Shown: positions 62,190 through 64,000 of the stretch, piece by piece
Layout of the letters: each line of letters begins with the position of its first letter
Numbering within the stretch: position 1 is the stretch's first letter
Origin: Bifidobacterium breve
GTDB lineage: Bacteria; Actinomycetota; Acidimicrobiia; Acidimicrobiales; Ilumatobacteraceae
Length of the DNA: 64,000 nt
Direction: 5' to 3'
Assembly (NCBI GenBank): GCA_945862045.1
Contig: CAMAWR010000001.1
Span: 1-64,000 of the forward strand
The notes under the pieces: generated by a model
What the model saw: the letters and a program-made list of their open reading frames with translations, nothing else
Told to the model about the DNA's origin: nothing
Database searches by the model: none
Program-made: the position numbers and the translations under genes

Positions 62190-62381
62190 GTGAAAGTCAC
62201 AGTCAATTTTGATGTCTGCGCATCGACGGGTGCTTGTGCGCAAGTCGCACCGGAAGTGTTCGAAATACGCAACGACGGCTACCTGCACATCCGCAAAGAG
62301 CAACCAGGGCCGGAGCTGTACGACGTCGTGCAGCAAGCCGCCGACCTCTGCCCCACCGGCGCGATACTGCTCGAAGACTGA
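62190..62381 (+). CDS. Single-cluster ferredoxin, [3Fe-4S] type
   Basis: 63 residues: VNFDVCASTGACAQVAPEVFEI and a late ADLCPTGAILLED. Cluster ligands are C-x5-C and C-P, i.e. three cysteines, the pattern of the small [3Fe-4S] ferredoxins that serve P450s and other oxygenases in actinobacteria. GTG 62190 is preferred because GGAGG (62180-62184) stands five bases upstream; GTG 62178 is in frame but precedes that site. The pyrF gene begins 3 bases after the stop. No P450 or reductase is in the window. Confidence 0.88.
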   Translation: MKVTVNFDVCASTGACAQVAPEVFEIRNDGYLHIRKEQPGPELYDVVQQAADLCPTGAILLED

Positions 62382-62384
62382 CGC

Positions 62385-63212
62385 GTGGGGTTTTCGCAGC
62401 GCCTTGCCGAATCGTGGCGCACATCTGCGTCACTGGTCTGCGTCGGGCTTGATCCCGATCCGGCACGATTCCCGGCATCACTGCGCAATCATGCCGATGC
62501 GATCGAGGAGTTCTGTCGCAACATCGTTGATGCCACGGGTGACCTGGTGTGTGCCTTCAAGCCACAAATCGCCTACTTCGCCGCACACTCCGCGGAAACC
62601 GCCCTCGAACGGGTGTGCGACCACATTCGTCGCGAACACCCTCGCGCCGTGCTGATTCTCGACGCCAAACGGGGCGATATCGGCGACACCGCTGAGATGT
62701 ACGCGCGCGAGGCCTTTGATCGCTACGGTGCCGATGCAGTCACGGTCAACCCGTGGCTGGGCACCGACTCATTGGAGCCATTTTTTGCGCGTCGTGACCG
62801 TGGCACGATCGTGCTGTGCCGCACGTCGAATCCCGGGTCGCGAGAGGTGCAGTCGTTGCGGGTCACTGATGGCGCCGAACCACTGTTCGAAACGATCGCG
62901 CGACAAGCCGCCGACGACTGGTCGCGACGTGCCGACGTGGGCCTTGTGGTTGGTGCGACACATCCAGCAGAACTGCGTCGCGTGCGTGAGATCGTTGGCG
63001 ATCTTCCATTGCTCGTACCGGGGGTCGGTGCCCAAGGTGGCGACCCGGCAAGTGTCGTTGCCAATGGGGCAACCGCTGACGGCACCGGGCTCATCGTCAA
63101 TAGTTCACGGGCCGTGATCTATGCATCGTCGGGCGATGATTATGCGGCTGCGGCACGTGCTGTGGCCATGTCGTTACGCGACACGTTGAACGAAAGTGTC
63201 AGCCGCCGATAG
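62385..63212 (+). CDS. pyrF: Orotidine 5'-phosphate decarboxylase
   Basis: Last step of UMP synthesis. 275 residues of the type-2 (actinobacterial/myxobacterial) OMP decarboxylase: VCVGLDPDPARFP, FKPQIAYFAAHS, the catalytic Asp-Lys-Asp set in LDAKRGDIGDTAEMYA, VNPWLGTDSLEPFF, LLVPGVGAQGGDP and NSSRAVIYAS. GTG start at 62385, 3 bases after the ferredoxin stop. The 3' end overlaps the convergent serA by 14 bases. Confidence 0.95.
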   Translation: MGFSQRLAESWRTSASLVCVGLDPDPARFPASLRNHADAIEEFCRNIVDATGDLVCAFKPQIAYFAAHSAETALERVCDHIRREHPRAVLILDAKRGDIGDTAEMYAREAFDRYGADAVTVNPWLGTDSLEPFFARRDRGTIVLCRTSNPGSREVQSLRVTDGAEPLFETIARQAADDWSRRADVGLVVGATHPAELRRVREIVGDLPLLVPGVGAQGGDPASVVANGATADGTGLIVNSSRAVIYASSGDDYAAAARAVAMSLRDTLNESVSRR

Positions 63213-64000
63213 TGAGTACTTCGACGATGCCGGGCACTTGCCGTAACTGATCCACAACCGCAGCCGGGGTTGGTGTCGCTGTCGCAATCACCATCATCGC
63301 GCTACCGGCTTGTGGGGTCTTGCCCACGTCCATGTTGTCGATATTGACACCGGCATCACCCAGCACCGTGCCAACTCGGCCAATTACGCCTGGTCGGTCG
63401 TCGTTGCGCACGATCAACATGCAACGTGCGGGTGGAATGTCACTCAAATGGTCGTCAATCAACACGATCCGCGCTTCACGGCGTCGACCAGCCAAAGTGC
63501 CGGAGATGTTGTGGTTGCCAGAACGCAACGTGATGAGGTTGACGTAGTCCTGATGGGCGACATCGTCGCGACGTTGTTCGCGCACGACCAGCGTGCGTTG
63601 TTCGGCAACGTTCGGTGCATTCACGTAGGTGACTACTTCGCCCGTGAGACGACCGAGGAACCCTTTCAGCGCCGCCAGCGTGAGGATGCGCGTGTCGTAC
63701 GCACCAATTTCACCACTCGCCTCAATCTCAAGTTCGCTGACACCAGCGCCAACCACATCGGCGAACAGTGCACCGAGACGTTCGGCAAGCGGAATGAACG
63801 GCTTGAGTGTCTCGTTTGCCTCGGCCGCATCGACGTTGACGGCGAACGGCACGAAGTCGCCAGCCAGCGCCAGTTGCACCATGTCGGCGATGACCTCGCC
63901 GGCTTTGTCTTGCGCCTCTCGTGTGCTGGCACCGAGGTGTGGCGTCACCACGACGTTGGGAAGGCTGAACAATGGCGAATCGGTCACGGGTTCTCGCTCG
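63199..64000 (-). CDS. serA: D-3-phosphoglycerate dehydrogenase, C-terminal part (5' end outside window)
   Basis: The frame runs off the right edge: codons beyond the internal GTG at 63987 read EREPVTDSPLF, the usual SerA sequence, so the gene is cut by the window rather than starting there. Visible: the end of the catalytic domain with the active-site His in LPNVVVTPHLGASTREAQDKAG, the intervening (ASB) domain (about 120 residues) and the C-terminal ACT domain (RCMLIVRNDDRPGVIGRVGTVLGDAGVNIDNMDVG). This three-domain type I SerA is typical of actinobacteria; the ACT domain mediates serine feedback. First step of serine synthesis. Confidence 0.95.
   Translation of the reverse strand, partial: EREPVTDSPLFSLPNVVVTPHLGASTREAQDKAGEVIADMVQLALAGDFVPFAVNVDAAEANETLKPFIPLAERLGALFADVVGAGVSELEIEASGEIGAYDTRILTLAALKGFLGRLTGEVVTYVNAPNVAEQRTLVVREQRRDDVAHQDYVNLITLRSGNHNISGTLAGRRREARIVLIDDHLSDIPPARCMLIVRNDDRPGVIGRVGTVLGDAGVNIDNMDVGKTPQAGSAMMVIATATPTPAAVVDQLRQVPGIVEVLTIGG

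Overview
The window is a compact bacterial chromosome segment. It is almost entirely coding, with five convergent gene pairs that overlap at their 3' ends and many 4-base start/stop overlaps. Gene content points to an actinobacterium: a furA-katG pair, DUF3499, DUF3039 and DUF5719 proteins, an ImuA'-ImuB-DnaE2 mutasome with CGAAC-N4-GTTCG SOS boxes, F420 genes (cofD, cofE), group II truncated haemoglobin, MenB and a prfB-ftsE-ftsX block. From memory, the order ahcY / phosphomannomutase / DUF3499 / cofD-cofE / mannose-1-phosphate guanylyltransferase resembles the mycobacterial sahH-manB-fbiA-fbiB-manB region. An Acidimicrobiia-like (Ilumatobacter-type) lineage is my best guess, but that is inference. 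I saw no rRNA, tRNA, IS element, phage or CRISPR.

Layout. 0-8 kb: tail of an unknown gene, furA-katG (oxidative stress), malic enzyme, menB, an SPOUT methyltransferase, then a minus-strand haemoglobin and enoyl-CoA hydratase. 7.5-13.6 kb: minus-strand ftsX-ftsE-prfB-secA-comF (division, translation termination, secretion). 13.6-20.9 kb: a YczE-like membrane protein, then a minus-strand run reading DUF3499, CPBP protease, large GT-C-like membrane protein, phosphomannomutase, Trm112-like protein, ahcY. The ahcY leader can form mutually exclusive helices, one of which covers the ribosome-binding site. 21-39.9 kb: ftsH, then an envelope-glycan island (thioredoxin-like protein, DUF5719, large GT2, flippase, gmd, mannose-1-P guanylyltransferase, three GT4 enzymes, fcl) with cofD-cofE embedded, ending in rhomboid and DUF3039 genes. 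gmd plus fcl convert GDP-mannose to GDP-L-fucose.

39.9-45.8 kb: SOS mutagenesis cassette imuA'-imuB-nudix-dnaE2 with two LexA-type boxes, one inside the end of the nudix gene. 45.9-59.8 kb: branched-chain amino-acid genes scattered on both strands (cimA-ilvE-leuB minus; leuC-leuD and leuA plus). LeuBCD can serve both leucine synthesis and the CimA citramalate route to isoleucine. leuA is preceded by a Leu-codon leader peptide and a terminator, a transcription attenuator. Interspersed are greA, a hydrolase, a DUF2142 membrane protein, a DEAD-box helicase, and a two-gene operon (67-aa orphan plus homospermidine synthase) behind a 22-bp perfect palindrome. 59.8-64 kb: MMPL transporter, a 3-Cys ferredoxin, pyrF and the C-terminal part of serA, cut by the window edge.

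The strongest items for a second look are the ahcY leader RNA, the leuA attenuator, the palindrome/orphan/homospermidine synthase unit, and the SOS box buried in the nudix gene.
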